25,810 bases of DNA from positions 1 through 25,810 of the forward strand of contig JAZREP010000006.1 of NCBI GenBank assembly GCA_045660865.1, in the 5' to 3' direction. Made by a program: the position numbers and the translations under genes. The notes under the pieces were generated by a model. That model was not told the DNA's origin, searched no databases, and saw only the letters and a list, made by a program, of their open reading frames with translations. Below, in pieces: positions 17,022 to 24,375 of this stretch; position 1 is the stretch's first letter, and every line of letters begins with the position of its first letter. The DNA comes from CAZRRV01 sp045660865 (GTDB lineage Bacteria > Bacillota > Clostridia > Oscillospirales > Acutalibacteraceae).

Positions 17022-18455
17022 CTAATGTTTTCTTTTATTCATGGAACGGTAATTGTTAGGGGTAACCCCTTCAAACTCTTTGAAGACTTTTGAATAATAC
17101 GCAGTGTTACAAAAATAGAAAATTTTTGCAATTGTTTGTATGGGGTAATCGGTGTTCACCAACAAGTCCTTAGATGCCTCTATCTTAGTATGCATTACGT
17201 ATTTGTTAAACGCCTCGCCTGTCTTCTTTTTAAACTCACGGCTTAAATAAGCAGAGTTTAAATTGAATGCATCTGCTACAGCAGACAAGGACAAGTTGTA
17301 TTCCTTGTCGCAATTTGCTTTAACATAACTACATACCTGACGGATAATACTCTTTTCATCCATAAGGTTGTATTCATTAAGCTGCTTTAAAATCATTTTG
17401 CAATCATCACTTGAGCTTGCAGTCTTTACCTTGCCAAGAAATTCCGATAAATTAATATTCGAAATAACCGAAAGGCGATTTATAATCATTTCGGTCAAAA
17501 TTTTTGCAGTCTCATCCGTACAGCTATCAAAATATGGTGAAAGTGCCTCCAAAAAGAACTCGGATTCCGCATGATTATTTTTCAAGAGATACTGCATACA
17601 GATTTTTGCCTGCGAATCGTATCTTTTATAGAGAATATCGCTTAACGATTTATACTCTTCAATGCTGTATTGCAGTTCAATTTTTGCCTCTAATTTAATG
17701 AGTTTCTTAATATCCTCGCAATAATTTAAAAATGTTTCCGTGATAGCTATAGGATTATCGTTCTTATAGCCTATTACAACAACAATTTTCTTTTCATCAC
17801 TGTAAACGGTGTATGCATCAAGGATATCATTATCAACATCGCAAAAATATTCCCAATTGCTTTTGGTTGAAATTAAATCGCTTTTATTTGCATTCGTAAA
17901 ATATATAATACCGCAAGGTTTTTCCAGCCAAGTAACACCATACAAATTGAAGGTGTTCTTTAATTCTAAAAGGCTTAGCTTGCCCTCAGTAAACAGAAAA
18001 ATATGCTTACTGACCGAATGACGGTTGTTTAAAGTTTCTTGTAAAAAACGAACCCTCTCATCTGCAATTTGCTGGTCAATAATTTCTTTTTCAATTTTTC
18101 TCAAAGCTGTAAGTAGCTCTGTAAAATCCAAAGGCTTAGTGATAAAAGCATCAACACCAAAGTCAACCGCTTTTTTTGCATATTCAAAATCTTTATACGC
18201 TGTTATTATAACAACGTGTGTATTTAAATGGTGTTTGCGGATATACTCAGCAATGTCCAACCCGCTAGAGTTGGGCATACATATATCGGCAATTATAATA
18301 TCTACAGGATTTTCCGACAAATAATTCATTAGGGCTTTGCCGTTTTGAAACACACCCACAACTTCTATTCCGGGGCATTCAGTTGTTATAAATTTTGATA
18401 AGCCTTTTCTTACGTGAGCCTCATCATCGGCGATAACCAGCTTTAATTTTTCCAT
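17022..18455 (-). CDS. YesN-like response regulator with AraC-type DNA-binding domain
   Basis: The start is the second ATG at 18455 (MEKLKLVIADDE), because TAAGGA directly abuts the first ATG (18464) but is 9 bases from the second. The product is 477 residues. The receiver domain (about 1-120) has the full acidic pocket: Asp10, Asp11, phospho-acceptor Asp57 (IIIADICMP), Thr85 and Lys107. A middle region of about 240 residues is typical of the YesN class. The C-terminal 105 residues hold two helix-turn-helix units of AraC type (LSAVADAFNLNSAYLSREFK, then IAKIFYFCNTAYYSKVFKEF). It should activate the locus when phosphorylated by the YesM-like kinase at 13178-14887. It follows the permease genes with a hairpin between. 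Confidence 0.93.
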   Translation of the reverse strand: MEKLKLVIADDEAHVRKGLSKFITTECPGIEVVGVFQNGKALMNYLSENPVDIIIADICMPNSSGLDIAEYIRKHHLNTHVVIITAYKDFEYAKKAVDFGVDAFITKPLDFTELLTALRKIEKEIIDQQIADERVRFLQETLNNRHSVSKHIFLFTEGKLSLLELKNTFNLYGVTWLEKPCGIIYFTNANKSDLISTKSNWEYFCDVDNDILDAYTVYSDEKKIVVVIGYKNDNPIAITETFLNYCEDIKKLIKLEAKIELQYSIEEYKSLSDILYKRYDSQAKICMQYLLKNNHAESEFFLEALSPYFDSCTDETAKILTEMIINRLSVISNINLSEFLGKVKTASSSDDCKMILKQLNEYNLMDEKSIIRQVCSYVKANCDKEYNLSLSAVADAFNLNSAYLSREFKKKTGEAFNKYVMHTKIEASKDLLVNTDYPIQTIAKIFYFCNTAYYSKVFKEFEGVTPNNYRSMNKRKH

Positions 18456-18495
18456 AAAATCCATTCCTTATGTTATCTAAGGCATTTATACAAAG

Positions 18496-18527
18496 GGAAC
18501 GATTTGCACAATATGGTAAATCGTTCC
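18496..18527 (-). terminator. Hairpin between permease and response regulator genes
   Basis: A 10-bp perfect stem pairs 18496-18505 with 18518-18527 (GGAACGATTT with AAATCGTTCC). The T run after it on the minus strand is short (CTTTG). It is probably a weak terminator that gives polar expression of the regulator. Confidence 0.55.
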
Positions 18528-18562
18528 TCTGCATAAAATATTTACAAATAAAATTCGATAAA

Positions 18563-19444
18563 TTAACCCTTAACAGCGCCTACAACCATACCCTTAGTAA
18601 AGTACTTCTGGAAGAAGGGGAATACGCAAAGCATCGGAGCCGAAGCCAAAACGCAAAGCGCAAATTTCAAGGTCTCACTCGGGATAACTACATCATCTAA
18701 ATGCGGCATTGAGTCTTTTAATGCCTTTAAGTATGCTGCCTCGTTAAGGATTTGTTGCAGCATGTACTGCAATGTGTACAAACGCTCTTCGTTTATGTAG
18801 TACATAGAAACATCGTAGTTGTTCCAACGGGAAAGCAAACCGTTGAATCCCATAGTTGCAATAACCGGCTTAGAAAGCGGAACAACAATTTTCCAAAGTA
18901 TGTTCATTTCGGTAGCGCCGTCCAACTGTGCTGATTCAATCAAGGAAGTCGGGATACCACTAAAGAATGTTCTGAATACAAAAACTGTGCTGGGTACTAC
19001 TGTGGCGTGGAATACATAAACCCATATCGTATTACCCATATGGAATATCTGTGTGGTAATAATGTATGTCGGAATCAAACCACCCGAGAAGAACATTGTT
19101 ATCAAAAGCATAATGGTTACTGGCTTTCTAAAAGCACAAACGTCACGAGAAAGTGTATAACCCATCATAGCCTGTGTAACAATTGAAACTACCGTTGCAA
19201 CGACAGCAAAGAATATAGTCACTAAGTAAGCACTGAATAGAGTATCAGGACGCTGGAAAACCTGATTGTAAGCATCGGTAACAAAATGCTCCGGTATAAA
19301 TTTAAAGCCATTCTCTAATATATCGGTTTCAAAAGAAAATGAAATTGAAACAATTAGTAAAAACGGAATGATACACAAAGCGGAATAGATAACAAATAAA
19401 ACGTGAATTGGCAGTTTATATGAGAAAAATTTATTTTTACGCAT
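18563..19444 (-). CDS. Sugar ABC transporter permease, LplC-like
   Basis: This 293-residue inner-membrane permease of the CUT1 family has about six predicted membrane helices. The cytoplasmic EAA loop that contacts the ATPase is at about 170-193 (ESAQLDGATEMNILWKIVVP). The ending GMVVGAVKG is typical of the LplC/YtcP group. It pairs with the permease just upstream to form the channel for oligosaccharide import; the binding protein is at 9028-10605. The ATG at 19444 has an AAGGAGGGG RBS that overlaps the stop of the upstream gene, and the two are translated in tandem 14 bases apart. Confidence 0.93.
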   Translation of the reverse strand: MRKNKFFSYKLPIHVLFVIYSALCIIPFLLIVSISFSFETDILENGFKFIPEHFVTDAYNQVFQRPDTLFSAYLVTIFFAVVATVVSIVTQAMMGYTLSRDVCAFRKPVTIMLLITMFFSGGLIPTYIITTQIFHMGNTIWVYVFHATVVPSTVFVFRTFFSGIPTSLIESAQLDGATEMNILWKIVVPLSKPVIATMGFNGLLSRWNNYDVSMYYINEERLYTLQYMLQQILNEAAYLKALKDSMPHLDDVVIPSETLKFALCVLASAPMLCVFPFFQKYFTKGMVVGAVKG

Positions 19445-19458
19445 TTTCTATCCCCTCC

Positions 19459-20382
19459 TTAGAACATCGAACTGTTTTTATCAAGCTTCTTGATGATTGC
19501 ATTGGTGCTCAATGTTAAAGTCAAAGCAACAAGATTTTGAGCCAAACCTACAGCTGCAGTTTGAGAGAAGTCGCCATTTTGCAAACCACGGTATGTGTAA
19601 GTGCTCAAAACGTCTGTTACAGAGTACAAGGCGCCGCTGTTTCTCGGCATCTGGAAGAACAGACCGAAGTCGCCACCAACGATACTACCTACACCAAGGA
19701 TGAGCATAATGCAAATTGTGGGTCTAATGGTGGGAAGAGAAATGTTAATGATTTGTCTGAAACGGCCTGCACCATCGATAGAGGCTGCTTCAAACAAGGA
19801 AGAATCTATCGCCATCAAGGCTGCATAATAGATGATGCAACCCATACCTACGCCCTTCCACATTTCGAAGAAGGTTAATATGTACGGCCAAGGACCGGGA
19901 GTTGCGTACCAGTTAATCGGCTCCGCACCAAAAGATGTGAGAATAGAGTTAAATATACCTGCATCAGTAGCAAACAATGCATAACCGATATACGCAACCA
20001 ATACCCAAGAAATAAAGCTGGGTACGATTATGGATGTTTGATAAATTTTGAGTGCTGTCTTATTGGTCAACTCATAGAGTAATAAAGCAATCAAAATATT
20101 TAAAAAGGTTTTTATAATTAAGAAAGCAATGTTATAAAGTAACGTGTTTCGCATTACAATTTCAAAGTCGTTGGATTCAAGGAAAAACTTAAAGTTTTCA
20201 AAACCAATCCAAGGACTTCCCAAAATACCGTCTATGTAGTTATAATCCTTAAACGCAATTACAACACCAAACATCGGCAAATAACTAAAGCATATCAAAT
20301 AAATAAGACCCGGTAGCGCTATGAAAAACAGTGGTATGTTCATAAGAAAGCGCATTGATTTGGTGCTTCTGTCTTTTAACAT
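19459..20382 (-). CDS. Sugar ABC transporter permease, LplB-like
   Basis: The start is the ATG at 20382 (MLKDRSTKSM), with AAAGAGG 9 bases upstream; the in-frame TTG at 20391 touches that RBS. The product has 307 residues, about six membrane helices, the LplB-type opening LPMFGVVIAFKDYN (about 35-48) and an EAA loop at about 198-221 (EAASIDGAGRFRQIINISLP). It is the other half of the import channel. As the first gene of the locus it is preceded by a long leader and a strong promoter. A second AT-rich -10-like region nearer the gene (about 20416-20426) has only a weak -35. Confidence 0.93.
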   Translation of the reverse strand: MLKDRSTKSMRFLMNIPLFFIALPGLIYLICFSYLPMFGVVIAFKDYNYIDGILGSPWIGFENFKFFLESNDFEIVMRNTLLYNIAFLIIKTFLNILIALLLYELTNKTALKIYQTSIIVPSFISWVLVAYIGYALFATDAGIFNSILTSFGAEPINWYATPGPWPYILTFFEMWKGVGMGCIIYYAALMAIDSSLFEAASIDGAGRFRQIINISLPTIRPTICIMLILGVGSIVGGDFGLFFQMPRNSGALYSVTDVLSTYTYRGLQNGDFSQTAAVGLAQNLVALTLTLSTNAIIKKLDKNSSMF

Positions 20383-20613
20383 TTGCTTCAACCTCTTTTT
20401 ACTATAATGTTATCTATTATATTTTAACAAAAAATCATCAGCCCGTAAACAATAAATTATTTACCTTTTATCATTTTTTGCAATTTTAAGTCTTAAAATA
20501 TCATTATTTTTAACTATTTCTCCAAAAAATGTAAAAATGTGATAAACTGAAAATTCTTTGCTATGCGGAGTGGTTTTTAAGCAAAAATTATGCTTTGACC
20601 CACCTTATTAAAT
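20383..20613 (-). other. Long 5' leader of the permease transcript, possible cis-regulatory RNA
   Basis: There is no gene here. The promoter at 20614-20642 predicts a leader of about 225 bases. Its first 45 bases can fold into a bulged hairpin: GTGG near the start with CCAC at about 20570, and an inner stem AAGCA/TGCTT (20579-20583 with 20591-20595). An alternative stem (TTTTTGCT with AGCAAAGA) would compete with it. The rest of the leader is AT-rich. No known riboswitch class is recognised. Confidence 0.35.
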
Positions 20614-20642
20614 ATAATAACAGATAATTGTCGTTTTGTCAA
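20614..20642 (-). promoter_or_regulatory. Strong promoter of the ABC permease genes
   Basis: On the minus strand, TTGACA (20637-20642) and TATTAT (20614-20619) are 17 bases apart, with TG one base before the -10 element. Both boxes are at or near consensus. It starts the long co-directional locus. Confidence 0.75.
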
Positions 20643-20700
20643 AGCCAAAAACGATATTTTTTGCTAATTTTTTTACGCTGAAAATGTCCTGAAAATTATA

Positions 20701-20730
20701 AAAAATCCCGCTGTAAAAAGCGAGATTTTT
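20701..20730 (-). terminator. Terminator-like hairpin in the gap before the permease promoter
   Basis: A stem of AAAAATC-CGCT with AGCG-GATTTTT (one mismatch) is followed on the minus strand by six T residues. It is not next to any clear gene end, so it may end a small transcript from 20731-20870. Confidence 0.6.
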
Positions 20731-20873
20731 AGGCCCTGAATTGTAGCCGCAGTTGTGACAAAAATAACTTTTCTGCGGTTTGAAAACCATCTTTTTAATT
20801 GCCAAAGGCGACCTTATCCCCTTTTAATTTCATATTGTTTTACCCTGCTTTTTATGAATGTAAATCCAAAACA
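20731..20873 (-). other. Intergenic stretch, possible small RNA or gene remnant
   Basis: There is no convincing gene. On the minus strand a stem CCGCAG/CTGCGG (20747-20752 with 20773-20778) precedes the terminator hairpin at 20701-20730. A short frame (ATG near 20791) encodes a CxxC segment (SYFCHNCGYNS) but reads straight through the terminator with no good RBS. It could be a small RNA, a leader peptide or a decayed zinc-ribbon gene. Confidence 0.25.
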
Positions 20874-20898
20874 AAAAGCCGTGAAATTCACGGCTTTT
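20874..20898 (-). terminator. Terminator of the MFS transporter gene
   Basis: The hairpin AAAAGCCGTG/CACGGCTTTT with a short loop is followed by TTTTTGTTTTG on the minus strand. The same hairpin, nearly unchanged, ends the next two genes to the right that are flagged here (22292 and 24584). Confidence 0.88.
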
Positions 20899-20902
20899 AC
20901 TT

Positions 20903-22180
20903 CTAATCAGCAATATTTTTTCTTTCACAAGAACGCTTAAAGCAGATATATCCTGCCCACAAAATAAACGTTATAAAGCAAAACGCAATCAAAACCCAGA
21001 AAACAGATATCCAACCATACTTATCCGCTATTGCGCCAAGACCGTAAGAGCTGGCGGCACTGCCCACATAACAAGTTCCGTTTAAAATCCCTGCAATTAG
21101 TCCTGAATTTACTTGTCCTCGCATAAACAATGGGAAAACACTTGTAATCAAGCTGTTTAAACTTGATGCTAAAAAGTTTGCTACAACTAATCCGATAAGC
21201 ATAAAGCTCACTAACTTAAGGGTCAAGCTGCCAATAATAATACCGATGAAAACAGCAATTACAGCAAAAATCCCTACGCAATGATTTACATAATCGGGAA
21301 TTTTTTTATGTACCTTTAATGCAAATGCGTTACCAAACACTGCTAAAACGGGCAAAAAAAGAGTTAAGAAAATTGAGAGTGAGTCACTCATAGAAAATTC
21401 TTCTTTAAGTATCGAAGGAACCCATGTTGTCAAGCCATCTTTAATTAAATTTACGCCAATTGCGCAAAAACACAATATGTATATAGCTGCGAAAAGGATT
21501 TTTCTTTGTTTGTATCCCTCGTCTTGCCTAGAAACAACATCTTCACCGATTTGTATCTCTATTTTTTCTTCATCTTTTTCTTTTTTAGCACCTTTTACTG
21601 CTCTGTTATAAAAGAGCATCCAAACAATAGCAACGATAATAACCGAAAAACCCGCAACATAGAAAGCAAGCTTAAATTTATCAAAGATTGCAAATATTGA
21701 GCTTAATCCATACACAATCAATGTTCCGATTGCTACAGTTGTACCCATAACAACGCTAGAGATGCCTAATTTCTTTTGAGGTAAAACATCTGAAAGTAAT
21801 CTTACAAGTGTCGGCCAAAGGATGGACAAAACAAAGCCGTTAATTAACCACAACCACTTCATTATGGAAAAATTAGAACTAACCGCTATTATAAGATTTA
21901 TAGTTGCGGATATAAACAGGCTGATGAAAACCATCCATTTTACATTATATTTTTTGCAAAAGATACCGTTAAAAACTTGTCCGGCTCCATATGCAAAAAA
22001 GAAAAATGTAGGCACAATTCCTGCCTGGGCTTTGGTTACACCATAAAAATCAATTATTTGTGCGATATTAGCCGAATAATTGACCTTTCCAAGATAAGAT
22101 GCAGTATATACAAGCCAACCTAAGAAAATTAAAAAAAGCACTTGGCTTTTATTGCCGATTTGTTTTGTAGAGCGTTGCAT
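20903..22180 (-). CDS. MFS transporter, organophosphate:phosphate antiporter (OPA) type
   Basis: This 425-residue membrane protein has about twelve predicted helices in two halves, joined by a charged cytoplasmic loop (about 198-228, KGAKKEKDEEKIEIQ). The opening GWLVYTASYLGKVNYSANI and the loop LLSDVLPQKKLGISS fit the GlpT/UhpT-like OPA group, which often carries sugar phosphates or glycerol phosphate. The actual substrate is not evident. The ATG at 22180 has a GGGAGG RBS about 7 bases upstream and a strong promoter. It is a single-gene transcript with its own terminator, so there is no clear link to the glycan locus. Confidence 0.88.
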   Translation of the reverse strand: MQRSTKQIGNKSQVLFLIFLGWLVYTASYLGKVNYSANIAQIIDFYGVTKAQAGIVPTFFFFAYGAGQVFNGIFCKKYNVKWMVFISLFISATINLIIAVSSNFSIMKWLWLINGFVLSILWPTLVRLLSDVLPQKKLGISSVVMGTTVAIGTLIVYGLSSIFAIFDKFKLAFYVAGFSVIIVAIVWMLFYNRAVKGAKKEKDEEKIEIQIGEDVVSRQDEGYKQRKILFAAIYILCFCAIGVNLIKDGLTTWVPSILKEEFSMSDSLSIFLTLFLPVLAVFGNAFALKVHKKIPDYVNHCVGIFAVIAVFIGIIIGSLTLKLVSFMLIGLVVANFLASSLNSLITSVFPLFMRGQVNSGLIAGILNGTCYVGSAASSYGLGAIADKYGWISVFWVLIAFCFITFILWAGYICFKRSCERKNIAD

Positions 22181-22221
22181 ATAAGCACCTCCCAGCCGAA
22201 TATAAGTTAAAACCTTCGTGC

Positions 22222-22250
22222 ATTATATCACCCTGCTAACACAAATGCAA
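22222..22250 (-). promoter_or_regulatory. Promoter of the MFS transporter gene
   Basis: On the minus strand, TTGCAT (22245-22250) and TATAAT (22222-22227) are 17 bases apart, with TGA just before the -10 box (extended -10). Confidence 0.75.
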
Positions 22251-22291
22251 GATAAAAGTTTATGAAACACATATCATTTTAGAAAAAAACA

Positions 22292-22318
22292 AAAAAGCCG
22301 TGGATTTCACGGCTTTTT
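22292..22318 (-). terminator. Terminator of the nicotinamidase-family gene
   Basis: An 11-bp stem (AAAAAGCCGTG with CACGGCTTTTT) around a 5-base loop is followed by T-rich sequence on the minus strand (TTGTTTTTTTC). It is nearly identical to the hairpins at 20874 and 24584. Confidence 0.85.
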
Positions 22319-22333
22319 ATATTGAAAAAATTA

Positions 22334-22861
22334 CTAATCTATTATATTTATTTGACACATTTTCATTGTAGTTAATGCAGCATTGTGTGTTTCAATTGTT
22401 ACACCCGCGCAGCAAGAAGCATCAACGTATATATCTTTTTCCGGGAAATTCGCCTTCAAAATCAGTGCGTTTGATACTACACAAATGTCGGTACAAAGAC
22501 CAATAAGGGTAATGTCAAAATCTTCGTTTCCCACAACTTTTCTTATAAGGTTGGGAAGTTCCGTTGAACCAAATGTTAGTTTTTCAACACTTGTAAACTT
22601 TTTACCTTCAAGCGCTTCTGCTATATTTTTGTCAAGTTCCCAACCCGCAGTGCCTTTAATACAATGCGGAACAGGAAGTTTGCCACCCTCTGCAGTTTCC
22701 ATATAATTTTCAAAATGGGTATCGAAAGTTAGAAAAATATCACCGTTGAACTCTTTGATTTTCTTAGCCGCATTCCCCACCATAGCAACCGCCTCAGCAG
22801 TACCAAGTGCCCCATCAACAAAGTCTTTTTGTATATCAACAACTATTAGTATGTGTTTCAT
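22334..22861 (-). CDS. Nicotinamidase / isochorismatase-family cysteine hydrolase
   Basis: This 175-residue cytoplasmic enzyme has the catalytic set of the family: Asp9 (VVDIQKDF), Lys94 (EKLTFGS) and Cys127 (GLCTDICV). Probable metal ligands are Asp47, His49 (FDTH) and His66 (PVPHCIKGTAGWEL). The CIKGTAGWEL segment fits nicotinamidases such as PncA, which convert nicotinamide to nicotinate in NAD salvage. Its length is usual for small Firmicutes members. Other amide hydrolases of the fold are possible. The ATG at 22861 has a GGTGG RBS about 7 bases upstream and a very good promoter, and the gene stands alone as one transcript. Confidence 0.88.
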   Translation of the reverse strand: MKHILIVVDIQKDFVDGALGTAEAVAMVGNAAKKIKEFNGDIFLTFDTHFENYMETAEGGKLPVPHCIKGTAGWELDKNIAEALEGKKFTSVEKLTFGSTELPNLIRKVVGNEDFDITLIGLCTDICVVSNALILKANFPEKDIYVDASCCAGVTIETHNAALTTMKMCQINIID

Positions 22862-22881
22862 ACCGTCACCACCTTGGGTGT

Positions 22882-22910
22882 ATTATAGCATAAACCCAAT
22901 ATTAAATCAA
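22882..22910 (-). promoter_or_regulatory. Promoter of the nicotinamidase-family gene
   Basis: On the minus strand, TTGATT (22905-22910) and TATAAT (22882-22887) are 17 bases apart, with TGC before the -10 box (extended -10). The -35 box borders a small CAATG/CATTG hairpin at about 22909-22923. Confidence 0.75.
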
Positions 22911-22927
22911 TGAGATGCATTGGATAA

Positions 22928-22961
22928 AAAAAAGAACGAAGATTACTCTTCGTTCTTTTTT
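22928..22961 (-). terminator. Terminator of the RsgI-like lipoprotein gene
   Basis: A 15-bp perfect stem (AAAAAAGAACGAAGA with TCTTCGTTCTTTTTT) encloses a 4-base loop. The T-rich arm serves as the U-tract in either direction. It lies 42 bases after the lipoprotein stop. Confidence 0.88.
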
Positions 22962-23002
22962 GTCATTCTTGTCCGAAAAAGAACTGGATAAAAACCGAGG
23001 AT

Positions 23003-24292
23003 TTAATTTTCCTTTGTAAAAACGCAATTTGTTTTTACTTCCCAAGTTGCAAAAATACTATCATCAGGAATACTAATCAGCTTTAGCGTATCATACCCAT
23101 CATAATCGTAATTTACAGTTAATCCATCAAAAAATGTTAACGAATTTTTTGTGAGTACAACCATATTATCATATCCGCCGTCTCCTGAAGGGAAGCAATA
23201 ATTTTTAGAATTATAGGTAATAATATCACCCGAATTGGTACCTATTCTTAACGCTTCTTCTCTTGTTGGAGGACGTTTGCTATTCCCTTCCCAAATCTCA
23301 TATTCGGGATTATCTTCAAACCATCCCTCATCAAACGCATAATCAAACAGGTAATACTCTCTTTGTTCAAATTCAACATCGCAATGTTCCATATTATCTC
23401 TGTGATTTAGTATTTCGATTGAAACTATATTATATTTTAATGGACTTCCATTATAAATCGGATTCGATAAAGGATTCGATAAATATTGCGCTGTATATTT
23501 ACCACTCAAATACTCTTTAAAATTAGGGTCTTTTTGTTTACAAACAGAGCAAACGCCTTTGACATATTTGTGGGCGGCCCGATTTCCCTCGCTTGTCTTG
23601 CAAACAGAGCAGGTTTTAGCCACTTTACAAGTAGCCTCCGTCCATTTGTGACCTATCGGTTTCCCTTTCATTGCACCGCAAGAGCATTTTGGGGGTTGTG
23701 TGCATGTCGCGGTTGAAAAAGTATGAGTGTGCTTGTTTTGTATGGGCTTATCATCATTTTTTGTGCCGAAATCAGAAGTTATGTTCTCGCTTTTAGCGTT
23801 GTTATCTTCTGATTTGTTAGAATTATTATTTATTTCAATTTGAATTTCCAAGTCATCTGCTGCTTTTGAAATTACTTGAGTTACTTTAGAAAGAATGTTA
23901 TCGGTTTCTGCTTTTTCTTGTTTTGTTTCATCAATGGAAAAACTTACAGTTGCTTTATCTTTTATATATCCTTTTTCGTGTGCTTTGACAACAATACTCC
24001 CAATTGTTTTTTCTAAATCTTTTTCTTTTAAATCTAAATTCTTTGCAATTTGTTTAGCATTCTCACTTAATGGCTCTACCGCTAAAACATCGCCTTCTTC
24101 ATCAAGGTAAAAATTAAACTCTGGAATGTCCTTCACCGATAAAATTGTTGCATAATTGTCCGGCTTTACAAAAGCATCTGTTTGCATTGCTTCACTACTT
24201 TGAGAGCTTGCATCGTTCTTACTACAAGCGGTGCAACAAAACACCATCACCAAACATAACATAACTAATAAAATTCTTTTCAATTTTCTCAT
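23003..24292 (-). CDS. Lipoprotein with RsgI-like ectodomain and CxxC repeats
   Basis: This is a lipoprotein of up to 429 residues, with signal MRKLKRILLVMLCLVMVFCC and Cys23 the likely lipidated residue (CTAC). Residues about 40-158 resemble the extracellular middle domain of RsgI anti-sigma factors (PEFNFYLDEEGDVLAVEPLS, then LEKTIGSIVVKAHEKGYIKD). A low-complexity Asn/Ser/Lys linker follows, then a His/Cys-rich part (about 188-253) with CSCG, CSVC and CSVC motifs, as seen in many Firmicutes surface lipoproteins. The last 170 residues are not recognised. The AGGGGG RBS touches the ATG at 24292 and is 9 bases from an in-frame TTG at codon 4, so the TTG (24283) may be the real start. It is transcribed divergently from the small regulator at 24376 and probably controlled by it. 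The function is unknown; a sensor or binding role is inferred. Confidence 0.82.
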   Translation of the reverse strand: MRKLKRILLVMLCLVMVFCCTACSKNDASSQSSEAMQTDAFVKPDNYATILSVKDIPEFNFYLDEEGDVLAVEPLSENAKQIAKNLDLKEKDLEKTIGSIVVKAHEKGYIKDKATVSFSIDETKQEKAETDNILSKVTQVISKAADDLEIQIEINNNSNKSEDNNAKSENITSDFGTKNDDKPIQNKHTHTFSTATCTQPPKCSCGAMKGKPIGHKWTEATCKVAKTCSVCKTSEGNRAAHKYVKGVCSVCKQKDPNFKEYLSGKYTAQYLSNPLSNPIYNGSPLKYNIVSIEILNHRDNMEHCDVEFEQREYYLFDYAFDEGWFEDNPEYEIWEGNSKRPPTREEALRIGTNSGDIITYNSKNYCFPSGDGGYDNMVVLTKNSLTFFDGLTVNYDYDGYDTLKLISIPDDSIFATWEVKTNCVFTKEN

Positions 24293-24307
24293 CCCCCTGA
24301 AATAATG

Positions 24308-24345
24308 ACCGATATTGGTTAATATAATTATATACCATATTCGGT
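24308..24345. promoter_or_regulatory. Pair of palindromic operator-like sites
   Basis: Two 12-base near-palindromes, ACCGATATTGGT (24308-24319) and ACCATATTCGGT (24334-24345), lie 26 bases apart centre to centre. They sit between the divergent lipoprotein and regulator genes. One lies in the spacer of the lipoprotein promoter and the other near its start site. They are good candidates for binding by the adjacent Cro/C1-type protein. Confidence 0.55.
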
Positions 24346-24356
24346 TATTATGTCAA
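24327..24356 (-). promoter_or_regulatory. Near-consensus promoter of the lipoprotein gene
   Basis: On the minus strand, TTGACA (24351-24356) and TATAAT (24327-24332) are both perfect consensus boxes, 18 bases apart. Transcription would begin about 28 bases before the ATG. A TATAAT on the plus strand (24323-24328) may serve the regulator gene, but no matching -35 box is visible. Confidence 0.75.
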
Positions 24357-24375
24357 TAGGGAGGATTGATTTCTT

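Noticed and set aside
20608..20805. A 65-residue frame on the minus strand with a CxxC motif (FCHNCGYNS), a little like the start of RadA-type zinc ribbons.
   Set aside because: It has no good RBS, runs through a terminator hairpin and the permease promoter, and most of it is low-complexity AT-rich code. It was kept only as a possible remnant.
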